Assembly (NCBI RefSeq): GCF_007751715.1
Contig: NZ_CP036292.1
Coordinates: forward strand, 5,401,339 to 5,465,338
Length of the DNA stretch: 64,000 bases
Source of the DNA: Rosistilla oblonga
Lineage (GTDB): Bacteria > Planctomycetota > Planctomycetia > Pirellulales > Pirellulaceae
Direction: 5' to 3'
Positions 28,245 to 37,481 of the stretch are shown one piece after another. The notes beneath the pieces were generated by a model that was not told where the DNA came from, did no database searches, and worked only from the letters and a program-made list of their open reading frames with translations. Both the position numbers and the translations under genes were made by a program. Every line of letters begins with the position of its first letter. The first letter of the stretch is position 1.

Positions 28245-29246
28245 TCAGTCTGCCTTTTCGGCGACCTTTTCCAAGATCTCCAACAGCACGCGATCCGGCT
28301 CGATACCTTCGGCCTGCGCTTCGAAGTTCAACAACACGCGGTGTCGCATCGCCGGCAGATAGACTCGCCGCACATCTTCAAAGCTAACGTTAAACCGTCC
28401 TTCCAAGAGGGCTCTCACCTTGGCGGCCAATGCCAGCGTCTGCGCCCCACGCGGGCTGCTGCCCCAGCGAACGTATTGGTTCGTGATCGGCGTCGCCAGC
28501 GGGCCATCGGGATGTGTCGCCAGGACCAAGCGAACGATGTAATCCTGAACGTGCGACGCCAGGATCACCTCGCGAACCAGATGCTGCCAGCGAACGATCT
28601 CCGCTCCATCCATCACCTTGGTCGGTTGGACCGTTTCGCCGCTGGTCGTTCGCGCGATGATCGTCGCCAATTGCTCGCGGGAACTGTACCCGACGACTAA
28701 CTTGAACATAAACCGGTCCAGCTGAGCTTCGGGCAGCGGATAGGTCCCTTCCTGTTCGATCGGGTTTTGCGTGGCCAGCACAAAATAAGGCTTGTCCATC
28801 GTGTACCGCGTCCCGCCGGCGGTCACGGTTCCCTCCTGCATCGTTTCCAACAACGCCGACTGAGTCTTCGGCGTGGCGCGGTTGATCTCGTCGGCCAGCA
28901 GGATCTGCGTGAAGATCGGCCCGCGTTGGAACTCGAAATTCTTCTGCCCGTCGCGTTCGACGATCATGTTGGTGCCCAGGATATCGGCGGGCATCAGGTC
29001 GGGAGTGAACTGGATTCGGCTGAACTGCAGGTCCAACGTTTCGGCAAGCGTTCGCACCAACATCGTCTTGCCCAACCCGGGGACGCCTTCCAACAAGCAG
29101 TGCCCGCCGATCAGCATCGACGTCAACACGCCGTGCACGATGTCGTCGTGTCCCACGATTACGCGGCCGATCTGTTCTCGCACCGCGGCGTACCGCTGTT
29201 GAAATTCTTCGGCCTGTTGTTGCATCGAATCTGCCAAAGTGCTCAT
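28245..29246 (-). CDS. MoxR-family AAA+ ATPase, second copy
   Basis: A 333-residue MoxR ATPase. Walker A is VPGLGKT, Walker B is LLADEINRATPKTQSALLE, sensor 1 is ATQNPIEQEGTYPLPEAQLDR, and the lid has GSSPRGAQTLALAAKV. It differs clearly from the 14.6-kb copy and is closer to the common MoxR type (GHDDIVHGVLTSMLIGGHCLLEG). No DUF58 gene is adjacent on this side. The next gene downstream is the convergent C25 peptidase. Upstream lies a short unknown gene and floA. Confidence 0.95.
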   Translation of the reverse strand: MSTLADSMQQQAEEFQQRYAAVREQIGRVIVGHDDIVHGVLTSMLIGGHCLLEGVPGLGKTMLVRTLAETLDLQFSRIQFTPDLMPADILGTNMIVERDGQKNFEFQRGPIFTQILLADEINRATPKTQSALLETMQEGTVTAGGTRYTMDKPYFVLATQNPIEQEGTYPLPEAQLDRFMFKLVVGYSSREQLATIIARTTSGETVQPTKVMDGAEIVRWQHLVREVILASHVQDYIVRLVLATHPDGPLATPITNQYVRWGSSPRGAQTLALAAKVRALLEGRFNVSFEDVRRVYLPAMRHRVLLNFEAQAEGIEPDRVLLEILEKVAEKAD

Positions 29247-29349
29247 GCGACATCGTTCCTGGTGACGGGGCGAAAAGAAGGGTTTCCGAGCCGGGCGGTC
29301 GAACGCCGCGTCGCTGGATGATTGATGCAGTGATCCACGCTCGGCGGGT

Positions 29350-29811
29350 TCAGTCCCAGCGATGCGTCGGGCGTTCGATGATCTCGCGAAGCAAAAACGC
29401 TTGCTGCACCCCGTTTGATGTTTGCAGCATGTCGATCAACGCCTTGGCGATTTCACCGTCGGCTAGCGCCTGCGATTGCGACGACACGTCGGCCGGTTCG
29501 CTCGCCAACTTGCTGACCTGATGGTCGAACACCTGTTGGATGTGAGCATCCATCTTGTCGTCGGCCTGGCCAACGCTACCGGCAAAATGCTCGGCCTGCA
29601 AATGGCGGCTCGACAACTGGCTGAACCCATCAGCCTCCTCGATGATCTCCGGCTCTACGATCTCTTCGACTTGCTGCTCTCGGATCTTCCGCTCGGCGCG
29701 ACTGTCGGTGTACTGCGGACGCGGCTTGGCAGCCGGCGCTGCCTTGCGGGCCGCTTGTTCCTTGCGGCGTTGGGCGGCGCGGCGCAGAAACGCTTCGATG
29801 TCGTCGGACAT
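29350..29811 (-). CDS. Hypothetical protein, 153 residues
   Basis: A charged soluble protein, 30 bp downstream of floA on the same strand. It begins MSDDIEAFLRRAAQRRKEQAARKAAPAAKP, a basic amphipathic helix that could bind membranes or nucleic acid. An acidic linker with EIVEPEIIEEADG follows, then a C-terminal helical bundle (DGEIAKALIDMLQTSNGVQQAFLLREIIERPTH). I do not know its function. The tight spacing to floA suggests that it works with the flotillin. Confidence 0.7.
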   Translation of the reverse strand: MSDDIEAFLRRAAQRRKEQAARKAAPAAKPRPQYTDSRAERKIREQQVEEIVEPEIIEEADGFSQLSSRHLQAEHFAGSVGQADDKMDAHIQQVFDHQVSKLASEPADVSSQSQALADGEIAKALIDMLQTSNGVQQAFLLREIIERPTHRWD

Positions 29812-29841
29812 GATTCAGCTCGGGGGTTCGCGTGACGTGGG

Positions 29842-30936
29842 TTAGCTCTGGGCCTGAGCTCGTTGCTGTTTCTGGATCGCCAATTCGCTGGCGTCGCGTG
29901 TCGATCGCGAGATCGCTTTCCGCATGTCGGTATCGGCGTTGATGTTCTGCAGTTTGTAGTAGTCGAGAATCCCCAGCTTGCCGCTGCGGAACGCTTCGGC
30001 CATCGCCAACGGCACCTCGGCTTGAGCGGCGACCAACATCGCTTGGCTGTTTTCGATCTCCGCCAACTTCTCCTGCTCTTCCGCCACCGCCATCGCACGG
30101 CGTCCTTCCGCCCGAGCGCGAGCGACTCGCGTGTCGGCTTCGGCTTGGTCAGCCTGCAAGCGAGCACCGACGTTGACTCCAACATCGATGTCGGCGATAT
30201 CGATCGACACGATTTCAAATGCGGTTTGCGAATCCAATCGCTTCGACAAAACCCACTTGGAGATCAGGTCGGGATTCTCGAGCACATTCTTATGCCCGTC
30301 GGCGCTACCGATCGCGCTAACGATTCCTTCGCCGACGCGAGCGATGATCGTTTCTTCGGTCGCACCACCGATCAATTGCTGCAGATTTGCACGCACCGTG
30401 ACGCGAGCTTTGACCTTCAACTGAATCCCGTCCTTGGCGACTGCGTCTAACGAAGGTTTAACCGATCCTCGCGGCGGGCAATCGATGACTTTTGGATAGA
30501 CGCTCGTCTGCACCGATTCGAGCACATCGCGGCCGGCTAGATCGATCGCGGTCGCCTCGCGAAAAGTCAGACTGATCGTCTTCGCCTTTTTGGCGGCGAT
30601 CAAGGCGCGGATCACTTGCGGCACGTTGCCACCAGCCAGGTAGTGGGCTTCCAAGGCTTTGCTGGTCAGTTCGGGATCTTCGATGCCAGCCTGCGTCGAC
30701 ATGATCTTGCCACGCACGATCGTCCGCGCGTTGACGTTACGAAACGTCATCCCCAAGAGGTCGCCTAACGTGACCTTCGCGCCAGTCAAAAGCGACTGAA
30801 TCCACAGCCCAAAATAACTAAAGAAGACCATCGCAAAGACCATCATTCCGATGACCATTACAACGATGACCGCTAGCCAAAGGACGTTTGCGTCTTTGCC
30901 CTGAGCCAACAACATCAGTGAATTCAACGCCGCCAT
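29842..30936 (-). CDS. floA: Flotillin-like protein FloA
   Basis: A 364-residue flotillin-like protein (YqfA/FloA). An N-terminal hydrophobic hairpin ([31 protein letters not shown]) anchors it. It then shows family signatures [95 protein letters not shown], and the coiled-coil region [32 protein letters not shown]. FloA scaffolds functional membrane microdomains. It is followed by the short unknown gene and preceded by nfeD, the normal partner. Confidence 0.96.
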   Translation of the reverse strand: MAALNSLMLLAQGKDANVLWLAVIVVMVIGMMVFAMVFFSYFGLWIQSLLTGAKVTLGDLLGMTFRNVNARTIVRGKIMSTQAGIEDPELTSKALEAHYLAGGNVPQVIRALIAAKKAKTISLTFREATAIDLAGRDVLESVQTSVYPKVIDCPPRGSVKPSLDAVAKDGIQLKVKARVTVRANLQQLIGGATEETIIARVGEGIVSAIGSADGHKNVLENPDLISKWVLSKRLDSQTAFEIVSIDIADIDVGVNVGARLQADQAEADTRVARARAEGRRAMAVAEEQEKLAEIENSQAMLVAAQAEVPLAMAEAFRSGKLGILDYYKLQNINADTDMRKAISRSTRDASELAIQKQQRAQAQS

Positions 30937-30976
30937 GGTGTGATCCTTACTTGAAGCAATTAATTCTATGGTTCAG

Positions 30977-31005
30977 GTGTTACCCCACGACCGCGGTAAA
31001 GTCAA
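30977..31005 (-). promoter_or_regulatory. Candidate sigma-70 promoter of floA
   Basis: Minus strand TTGACT (plus 31000-31005), 17-base spacer, TAACAC (30977-30982), about 40 bp before the floA start and after the nfeD stop. It would let floA be expressed without nfeD. Confidence 0.5.
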
Positions 31006-31033
31006 GCGATCGCGGCGTTTGTGCCAATGGATG

Positions 31034-31633
31034 TTACGCCAATGGATCTTCTAAACTGTCGATTCCCAACTGTTCGATCGGTTGATCCAACGGCGACCCG
31101 GGCGGCTCGATCCGACCTCGGTTTTCTTCGACCGGTCGCGATGTCGCGCGGACGTGCAGTTTGCCCGAATCGACGCGAAAGACTTCGACATTCTGCCCGC
31201 GATCGATCACTCCGCCGGAACTGACCGCATCGAACTTCTCTCCATCGATTTTAATCGTTCCGTTGGGCAACATGTCGCTGGCAGCCACTCCCACGCGACC
31301 TTGCAGCGATTTAATCTTGCGATGGAAGTCGTCGTCGGGCAGCACATCGGGCAGAGGGTCTCCCGGCTGGCGAGCCATAATGCTGCGTCCCATCGGCGTC
31401 CGCGGCCATAACCGCACCGTCATCCCAAGGACGACTGGCACGATCACCGCAACCAAGACGACCATGATCATGCCCCATCGCGGGCTGACGGAAAATCCAA
31501 CGACGATGCTACCGACCAGCGTCAGACCGCTGGCGATCGCCAGAACGCCACCGCTGGGAACAAAAAATTCGACGATGATCAACAACAATCCCGCCGCTAA
31601 CAACGCGAAGGACCAAAACAAAGGGCCATCCAT
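31034..31633 (-). CDS. NfeD-family membrane protein
   Basis: A 199-residue NfeD protein of the short (NfeD1b-like) type, with no N-terminal ClpP-type protease domain. About three membrane helices (LFWSFALLAAGLLLIIVEFFVPSGG, LAIASGLTLVGSIVVGF, MIMVVLVAVIVPVVLGM) precede an OB-fold (KSLQGRVGVAASDMLPNGTIKIDGEKFDAVSSGG, then RGQNVEVFRVDSGKLHV). Genes of this type nearly always sit next to a flotillin, as here. I start at ATG 31633. GTG 31642 is three codons upstream. Confidence 0.92.
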   Translation of the reverse strand: MDGPLFWSFALLAAGLLLIIVEFFVPSGGVLAIASGLTLVGSIVVGFSVSPRWGMIMVVLVAVIVPVVLGMTVRLWPRTPMGRSIMARQPGDPLPDVLPDDDFHRKIKSLQGRVGVAASDMLPNGTIKIDGEKFDAVSSGGVIDRGQNVEVFRVDSGKLHVRATSRPVEENRGRIEPPGSPLDQPIEQLGIDSLEDPLA

Positions 31634-31744
31634 CAGATCCACTCAATTCGCAATAGATTTTCACCAAATGAGGGCAATCACACCAAGGCTCGCCCAGCCC
31701 CGCGGGAAGGTGCTTGGCGAACGGGTGCCGCCGGAGGCAACGCC

Positions 31745-32290
31745 TTAAGATTTTTTGGCAGTCGAACTGCACGCCGATGCGACGACACAGACCGCGCATC
31801 CGCCGGAGCAACCGCCTCCCTCTTTGGTCCCACAATCGGGACCGCAACCCTCGCGCAGCAGCTTGGCAAAATGGCGGCTGCGCACATGTTGTTCGTAAGC
31901 GTCGGCCAGTTCATTGGTGATCGCTTCGACATCGGAGTCGGTTTCGCCCAAAAAATGGAAGTACAGCGTACGGCCGTCAAACAACTGTTCGACTTCCAAC
32001 AAAACGGCGTCGATTTTCGCCGCGACCAATTTATCGCGACACTCTTGGACCGCTTTCCGCTTGTATCGCTCTAATCGCTGTTGCAGCAATTCGTCCTGAT
32101 CGGTCATCCGTCGCAGGATTCGGCCGCCACTGGCCTCGGCGTCGACATCGGCAACCACCTCGCCGATTTCCAAACCGCGCGAGGTTTCGCAGATCACGCG
32201 GTCGCCGCGTCGATAGCTGCCGCCATCGACGGGCCGATGCTGTGAAATGTCGCCCCAGGCACCTGTGCGAACCAGATAATGGCTGATCAA
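31745..32290 (-). CDS. RicT/PSP1-like protein with Cys-rich tail
   Basis: A 181-residue protein of the PSP1 C-terminal family (RicT/YaaT): YRRGDRVICETSRGLEIGEVV, the helix LERYKRKAVQECRDKL, and YFHFLGETDSDVEAITNELA. The tail carries many Cys (GCGPDCGTKEGGGCSGGCAVC), suggesting an iron-sulfur or zinc site. In Bacillus RicT works with RicA and RicF, carries [4Fe-4S] clusters and affects RNA processing. RicA and RicF genes are not seen here. No ATG fits the N-terminus, so TTG 32290 is taken as start. It precedes nfeD by 111 bp on the same strand. Confidence 0.83.
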   Translation of the reverse strand: MISHYLVRTGAWGDISQHRPVDGGSYRRGDRVICETSRGLEIGEVVADVDAEASGGRILRRMTDQDELLQQRLERYKRKAVQECRDKLVAAKIDAVLLEVEQLFDGRTLYFHFLGETDSDVEAITNELADAYEQHVRSRHFAKLLREGCGPDCGTKEGGGCSGGCAVCVVASACSSTAKKS

Positions 32291-32617
32291 GTCGGATGAA
32301 TCCGTTGGTGGAATTTGGAAAGCCCGTCGTCGACGGTCGCCGCAAGCGCAGCTCCATCGCTTCGCGCCCGCTTTGCTAGTCCATTTTCTCGGGATTCAGA
32401 GCCGAGTGCAACCCGCGGGGTGAACGGTTCTCGGTCGGGGCGAGGCGATCCGTCGCAGCCTCGCTGGCCGCAAGGCAACGACCGCGTCGCTGGAAACGCG
32501 TCGCGGCGAACCGCACAAACCAGGGTGGGCTTGCAGCGTCTGGTCCTGTACGATTTCAGCACGTCGCTGGCAGCGCCGCCGCGGCCAACGGGTTGTTGCC
32601 TCCATGAGAAAACTGTC
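32291..32617. other. Divergent intergenic region
   Basis: Separates the RicT-like gene from oppB. The oppB frame stays open through most of it, but that translation is Arg/Ser-rich and does not look like a permease N-terminus. I see no clear promoter. Confidence 0.35.
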
Positions 32618-33544
32618 GTGCAGGATCTGATCACCTTTCTGATACGTCGACTCGGCTGGATGCTGCTGACGCTGTGGATCGTATTTACGGTCTCGTTCTT
32701 CCTGATGCGGTTCGTGCCCGGTGGGCCGTTCAGCAGCGAGAAAAACGTTCCCGAGGCGATCAAACGCAACATCGAAGCGCGGTACGGATTAAACGATCCG
32801 CTGCCGACGCAGTACTTCCGCGAACTGGGCCGCGACCTGACCGGCGACTTTGGCCCCAGCTTCCGCCTGGAAGACTTTTCGGTCAACGAAGTCATCGCCC
32901 AAGGTTTTCCGATCTCCGCTTCGCTGGCGATCCTGGCGCTTTCCTTCGCGCTGCTGCTGGGTGTCACCGCGGGCGTCGTTAGCGCTCTGAAACCGGGATC
33001 GCTCGGCGACCTGACGCTGATGATCCTGGCGACGCTAGGAATTGCGATCCCCAACTTTGTCCTCGCCAGCATCCTGATCATCGTATTTGTGTTCGGATTA
33101 AATCTGTTCCCAACAGCCGGCTGGGGCAGCGCATGGCATCTGGTCTTGCCCGCGCTCTGCCTGGGTGCGCCGGTCGCCGCTTATATCGCTCGACTGACGC
33201 GAGCGGGTTTGCTGGAGACGATCGGGCAGGACTACATCCGCACAGCCAAAGCGAAGGGGCTGCCGATGTACAAGGTGATCGGCAAACATGCGTTGCGCGG
33301 AGCGTTGCTGCCGGTGGTCTCTTATTTAGGTCCCGCCGCAGCGCGCGTGCTGACCGGTTCGATTGTGCTGGAGCAGATTTTTGCGATCCCTGGAATGGGC
33401 AGCCACTTTGTCGAAGCGGCGTTGCAACGCGATTATTCGTTGGCGATGGGCTTGGTTTTGGTTTACACAGCGCTGCTGTTCTTGATGAATACGCTGGTCG
33501 ACCTGTCGTATTCGATCATCGATCCACGTGTCAAGCTGGAGTAG
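32618..33544 (+). CDS. oppB: ABC peptide/nickel-type permease, OppB/DppB family
   Basis: A 308-residue inner-membrane permease. Family marks are LITFLIRRLGWMLLTLWIVFTVSFFLMRFVPGGPF at the N-terminus, ARYGLNDPLPTQYF, SLAILALSFALLLGV, the EAA loop RAGLLETIGQDYIRTAKAKGL, and GSIVLEQIFAIPGMGSHFVEA. GTG 32618 gives the usual OppB length. The open frame upstream is not used. It is the first gene of an oppB-oppC-oppD set (11 bp to oppC). The transported ligand is unknown because no binding-protein gene is present. Confidence 0.93.
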   Translation: MQDLITFLIRRLGWMLLTLWIVFTVSFFLMRFVPGGPFSSEKNVPEAIKRNIEARYGLNDPLPTQYFRELGRDLTGDFGPSFRLEDFSVNEVIAQGFPISASLAILALSFALLLGVTAGVVSALKPGSLGDLTLMILATLGIAIPNFVLASILIIVFVFGLNLFPTAGWGSAWHLVLPALCLGAPVAAYIARLTRAGLLETIGQDYIRTAKAKGLPMYKVIGKHALRGALLPVVSYLGPAAARVLTGSIVLEQIFAIPGMGSHFVEAALQRDYSLAMGLVLVYTALLFLMNTLVDLSYSIIDPRVKLE

Positions 33545-33555
33545 GTTCACAGAAG

Positions 33556-34812
33556 ATGGCTGATCCTGAGATCGCAACCGAACAGATGACCGACCAGCAG
33601 CGGGAGCATTACCGCCAGCTGTTGGCCGATGCGCAGCGGATCCAAGGGGTCTCGCTGTGGCAGGATGCTTGGCGACGCTTGCGTCGGCGACGCGCGTCGA
33701 TGTTGTCGCTCTATTTCTTGATAGCGCTGGCGGTGCTCGCTTTCCTGACGCCCGCCCTGCCGCTGCAAAGTCCCCTCGATAAAGACCTCGACAATCGCCG
33801 CGGCATGGCTCCCAACCTGCAGTCCTATCGAATGGGACAGCGGCAGGATCTGCAATTCACCGACAACAGCTTGGCCGCCGAGGTCGCGCGGGTCAACGAA
33901 TCGATCGCGACCTTGCAAGCCGAACGCGACAGCGCGACCGATCCGGAACAGCGCGAAGCGTTGACCGCCAAGCTGGAACAACTTAACACCACCGCCCATC
34001 CGTTCAGCCAGATGTGGAACCAATTGGATCCGCTGGCTTGGCAGCTGACGCGGCTGCGAGTCGCGATCTTCGGCGACTGGGCCGTCCCCAGCATCTGCGG
34101 CACCGACGACCTCGGCCGCGACATGTTGGCGCGACTGTTCTGGGGCGCTCGGGTGTCGTTGGTTGTCGGCGTGGTGGCCACGATTGTCAGCCTGGTGATC
34201 GGCGTCTCCTACGGTGCCACGTCGGGCTACTTTGGCGGCCGCGTCGATTCGATCATGATGCGGATCGTCGACGTTCTGTATTCGGTGCCGTTCATCTTCG
34301 TGGTGATCTTCCTGATGACCTTCCTGAGCGAAGAATCGATCGCCGCATCGCTGCAGTCGTTTGGCATCGACCAGATTACGATCTTCTACATCGTGATCGG
34401 AGCGATCTACTGGCTGACGATGTCACGGGTTGTTCGCGGCCAGGTGCTGTCGCTGAAACACGAACAATTTGTCGACGCAGCGCGAACCGTCGGCGCGTCG
34501 CAGCAACGGATTATCTTTCGCCATCTGGTCCCCAATGTGTTGGGCATCGTGATCGTCTACCTGACGCTCACGATCCCCGCGGTGATGTTGTTTGAAGCCT
34601 TCCTCTCATTCCTGGGACTAGGCGTTTCACCACCAGACGTTTCCTGGGGGCTGTTGGTCAACGATGGCGTCCAAGCGATCACGCCCCTGAAATCGCGATG
34701 GTGGTTGGTCGTCTTCCCCGGTAGTGCGTTGGCGGGAACCTTGTTTGCGTTGAACTTCCTGGGCGACGGACTCCGCGACGCGTTGGACCCAAGGATGAAG
34801 AACCAATCATGA
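33556..34812 (+). CDS. oppC: ABC permease, OppC/DppC family, with periplasmic coiled-coil insert
   Basis: A 418-residue permease, versus about 300 usually. Residues 1-60 give a cytoplasmic helix and the first membrane helix (MLSLYFLIALAVLAFLTPALP). The segment from about residue 75 to 160 is an insert with a predicted coiled coil (EVARVNESIATLQAERDSA, then TAKLEQLNTT). Thereafter it follows OppC: FGTDDLGRD-like CGTDDLGRDMLARLFWGARVSL, LVIGVSYG, the EAA loop FVDAARTVGASQQRIIFRHLVPN, and FEAFLSFLGLGVSPPDVSWG. It overlaps oppD by 4 bp (ATGA). Confidence 0.93.
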   Translation: MADPEIATEQMTDQQREHYRQLLADAQRIQGVSLWQDAWRRLRRRRASMLSLYFLIALAVLAFLTPALPLQSPLDKDLDNRRGMAPNLQSYRMGQRQDLQFTDNSLAAEVARVNESIATLQAERDSATDPEQREALTAKLEQLNTTAHPFSQMWNQLDPLAWQLTRLRVAIFGDWAVPSICGTDDLGRDMLARLFWGARVSLVVGVVATIVSLVIGVSYGATSGYFGGRVDSIMMRIVDVLYSVPFIFVVIFLMTFLSEESIAASLQSFGIDQITIFYIVIGAIYWLTMSRVVRGQVLSLKHEQFVDAARTVGASQQRIIFRHLVPNVLGIVIVYLTLTIPAVMLFEAFLSFLGLGVSPPDVSWGLLVNDGVQAITPLKSRWWLVVFPGSALAGTLFALNFLGDGLRDALDPRMKNQS

Positions 34813-35789
34813 ACAAGCCGTTATTGTCTGTCGAAAATCTGGGCGTTGGTTTCGGAACCGACGACGGAATGTTGGATGCGGTTCGCGGCGTGTCGTTTGA
34901 TGTCGCCGCGGGCGAGACCGTTGGGATCGTGGGCGAATCGGGCTCGGGCAAAAGCGTGACGAATCTGGCGATGATGGGATTGATCCCGATGCCGCCGGGG
35001 AAGATCACCAGTGGCCGGGCGATGTTCGACAACCAAGATCTGTTGGCGATGTCGCAGGAGCAATTGAGCGCAGTCCGCGGCCGTCGGATCGCGATGATCT
35101 TTCAAGATCCGATGACAGCCCTGAATCCGTTCCTGACGGTCGAAGATCAATTGACCGAAGTCACGCGATTGCACCTGGGTTTGAATCGCCGCCAAGCAAC
35201 CGAACACGCGATCGAGATGTTGACCCAAGTTGGAATCAGCGCTCCCGAAAAGCGACTGCACGATTACCCGCACCAGTTCAGCGGCGGGATGCGGCAACGC
35301 GTGATGATCGCGATGGCGCTGTCGTGCAATCCCGAGATCTTGATCGCCGACGAACCGACCACGGCTCTCGACGTGACGATCCAAGCGCAGATTCTGGATC
35401 TGCTGAAAAAACTACAGCGTGAACACAACACCGCGATCGTGATGATCACGCACGATCTGGGAGTTGTCGCCAACATCTGCCACCGCGTGCTGGTGATGTA
35501 CGCGGGCCGGATCGTCGAAAGGGCTCCCGTCGATCAGCTGTTCGCCAACCCGCAACATCCCTACACCCAAGGTCTACTGCATTCGATCCCACGCTGGGAC
35601 CAACACGGCAGCGAACTGCTGAAAGCGATCGAAGGGCAGCCGCCTCACCTGGCCGAACTGCCCAGCGGATGCGCCTTCCATCCCCGCTGCCCTCACAAAA
35701 TCGATCGCTGCTTGAGCGAGGATCCGCGCCTGGAGAACACTTCGGCAGAGCGGCAAAAGGCCTGTTTTGTCGACTTAAACCTCAGCTGA
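34809..35789 (+). CDS. oppD: ABC ATPase, OppD/DppD family
   Basis: A 326-residue ATPase with Walker A GESGSGKS, Q-loop IFQDPMTALNP, signature FSGGMRQRV, Walker B ILIADEPTTALD, and H-loop MITHDLGVV. The C-terminal extension has the Cys motif GCAFHPRCPHKIDRC, like the [4Fe-4S] site of OppD/DppD, in which the third and fourth Cys follow after KACF. No OppF partner follows, so the second ATPase must come from elsewhere or the transporter uses a homodimer. Confidence 0.94.
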   Translation: MNKPLLSVENLGVGFGTDDGMLDAVRGVSFDVAAGETVGIVGESGSGKSVTNLAMMGLIPMPPGKITSGRAMFDNQDLLAMSQEQLSAVRGRRIAMIFQDPMTALNPFLTVEDQLTEVTRLHLGLNRRQATEHAIEMLTQVGISAPEKRLHDYPHQFSGGMRQRVMIAMALSCNPEILIADEPTTALDVTIQAQILDLLKKLQREHNTAIVMITHDLGVVANICHRVLVMYAGRIVERAPVDQLFANPQHPYTQGLLHSIPRWDQHGSELLKAIEGQPPHLAELPSGCAFHPRCPHKIDRCLSEDPRLENTSAERQKACFVDLNLS

Positions 35790-35971
35790 CGCAGCCAGCG
35801 GCAGGGTGGTGAGGGGCGATGCAGCCGAGCGAAAAAGTCGTTTCGCCCCCCACAACGTGCTATCATGGGGCGAGATCGTTACACTAACGGTTTCGGAACG
35901 CGAGGGTCTCGTCTGCGGGACGTTGCGCGTTGGAGCAGATTTCATTCCCCATCCAGCAAGCACTTATCCTG

Positions 35972-37330
35972 ATGAGCAATCAAAATCGTCGCGACTTCTT
36001 GCGCACCTCGGCCGTGGCCGGCGCCAGCGTTTCGGTCCCCTACTTCTTTTCGCGCAGCCAGACGTTGGCCGATGAAACAAAAGCCAAAAACGATCGGATT
36101 CCGATCGGCTTGATCGGCGCCGGCGGAATGGGGATGGGGAACATGCGAGCGGCGGCTGACTATCTCGACGTGGTCGCGATTGCTGATGCGGACAAGTCGC
36201 GGCAAGAGGCAGCCAACAAGAAGCTCAGCAACGGCAAGGCGGATGTCTACGACGACTATCGCAAAATCTTAGAGCGCGACGACATCAAGATCGTTCATGT
36301 CGCTACGCCCGATCATTGGCATACCAAACCAGTGATCGAAGCGATGCTGGCCGGCAAAGACATCTACTGTGAAAAGCCGCTGACGCTGACGATCGATGAG
36401 GGCAAACAGATCCGCAAGGTGCAACGCGAGACCGGGCGGATCGTGCAAGTCGGCACGCAACAGCGGAGCACGTTCCCGCTGTTCACCAAAGCGATCGCGA
36501 TGGTCCAACAGGGGCGGTTGGGAAAGATCTTGCGAGTTCAAGCTGCGATCGGTGGCGCACCGACCAGCCCAGCGATCCCCGTTGCCGAAACACCTGCGGG
36601 ACTCGATTGGGAACGTTGGCTCGGACCGGCTCCCAAAACCGACTACCGCTTTTTGGCCGATGACAAACGCGGAAAGACCAACGGCCACTATGAGTTCCGT
36701 TGGTGGTACGAATACTCCGGCGGCAAACTGACCGACTGGGGTGCTCATCACGTCGACATCGCGACCTGGGCGTTAAGCGTCAACGGGCAACCGACTTCCC
36801 CCGTATCGATCGGCGGCACCGCCAGCCATCCCGTCGAATATAAGGATGGCGTGCCACAGCAGAACGATCGCTACAACACCGCGACCGCTTTTAACTTTGT
36901 CGCCAAATACGCCGACGGCACCGAGATGGTGATCCGCAATGACACCGACAACGGCGTACTGATCGAAGGCGAGAAGGGGCGGATCTTTGTCAATCGTCGC
37001 AAACTGGTCGGCGCCCCGGTCGAAGAGCTCAAGGACAACCCGTTGCCCGAAGACGCGATCCAGAAGGCATACAAAGGTCTGCCGATGGAAGAGAACGAAC
37101 GGAAAGCCCACTGGGCCAACTTCCTGAACTGCACGCAAACTCGCGACGAACCGATTTCCGACGTCCATTCGCACATGAAGATGCTGAACGTCTGCCACTT
37201 GGCAGGGATCTCGGCTCGACTGGGACGGACGTTGAACTGGGACGGAGAGAACGAGCAGATCACTGGCGACAGCGAAGCCAATGCGATGCTCGCGCGTCCG
37301 TATCGCGAAGGTTACGAAATCGAAATGTAA
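35972..37330 (+). CDS. Gfo/Idh/MocA-family oxidoreductase with Tat signal
   Basis: A 452-residue exported NAD(P)-dependent oxidoreductase. The start at ATG 35972 gives NRRDFLRTSAVAGASVSVPYFF, a clear twin-arginine signal. The Rossmann domain follows with IGLIGAGGMGMGNM, and the family motif KDIYCEKPLTLTIDEG contains the conserved EKP Lys. The C-terminal sheet domain has YEFRWWYEYSGGKLTDWGAHHVDIATWAL and ends ARLGRTLNWDGENEQI, typical of planctomycete members that may act on sugars. Substrate is unknown. Stand-alone gene ending in a palindromic terminator. Confidence 0.9.
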   Translation: MSNQNRRDFLRTSAVAGASVSVPYFFSRSQTLADETKAKNDRIPIGLIGAGGMGMGNMRAAADYLDVVAIADADKSRQEAANKKLSNGKADVYDDYRKILERDDIKIVHVATPDHWHTKPVIEAMLAGKDIYCEKPLTLTIDEGKQIRKVQRETGRIVQVGTQQRSTFPLFTKAIAMVQQGRLGKILRVQAAIGGAPTSPAIPVAETPAGLDWERWLGPAPKTDYRFLADDKRGKTNGHYEFRWWYEYSGGKLTDWGAHHVDIATWALSVNGQPTSPVSIGGTASHPVEYKDGVPQQNDRYNTATAFNFVAKYADGTEMVIRNDTDNGVLIEGEKGRIFVNRRKLVGAPVEELKDNPLPEDAIQKAYKGLPMEENERKAHWANFLNCTQTRDEPISDVHSHMKMLNVCHLAGISARLGRTLNWDGENEQITGDSEANAMLARPYREGYEIEM

Positions 37331-37366
37331 TCGATCGAATAGCAGAAGCTTCGCACCACAAACAAA

Positions 37367-37398
37367 AACAGCACAGCCGATCGATCGGCTGTGCTGTT
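37367..37398. terminator. Palindromic terminator after the Gfo/Idh/MocA gene
   Basis: A perfect 32-base palindrome (14-bp stem plus TCGA turn) runs into GTATTTTC on the plus strand; an A-rich run precedes it. It could act in both directions. Confidence 0.75.
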
Positions 37399-37481
37399 GT
37401 ATTTTCATAAGCCTGACCGCCGTCGGGCGCGGTGCAAGCTTCGATGGAAGGTTGTTGCTTGGGCGTAAAGCTGCCGCTCTC

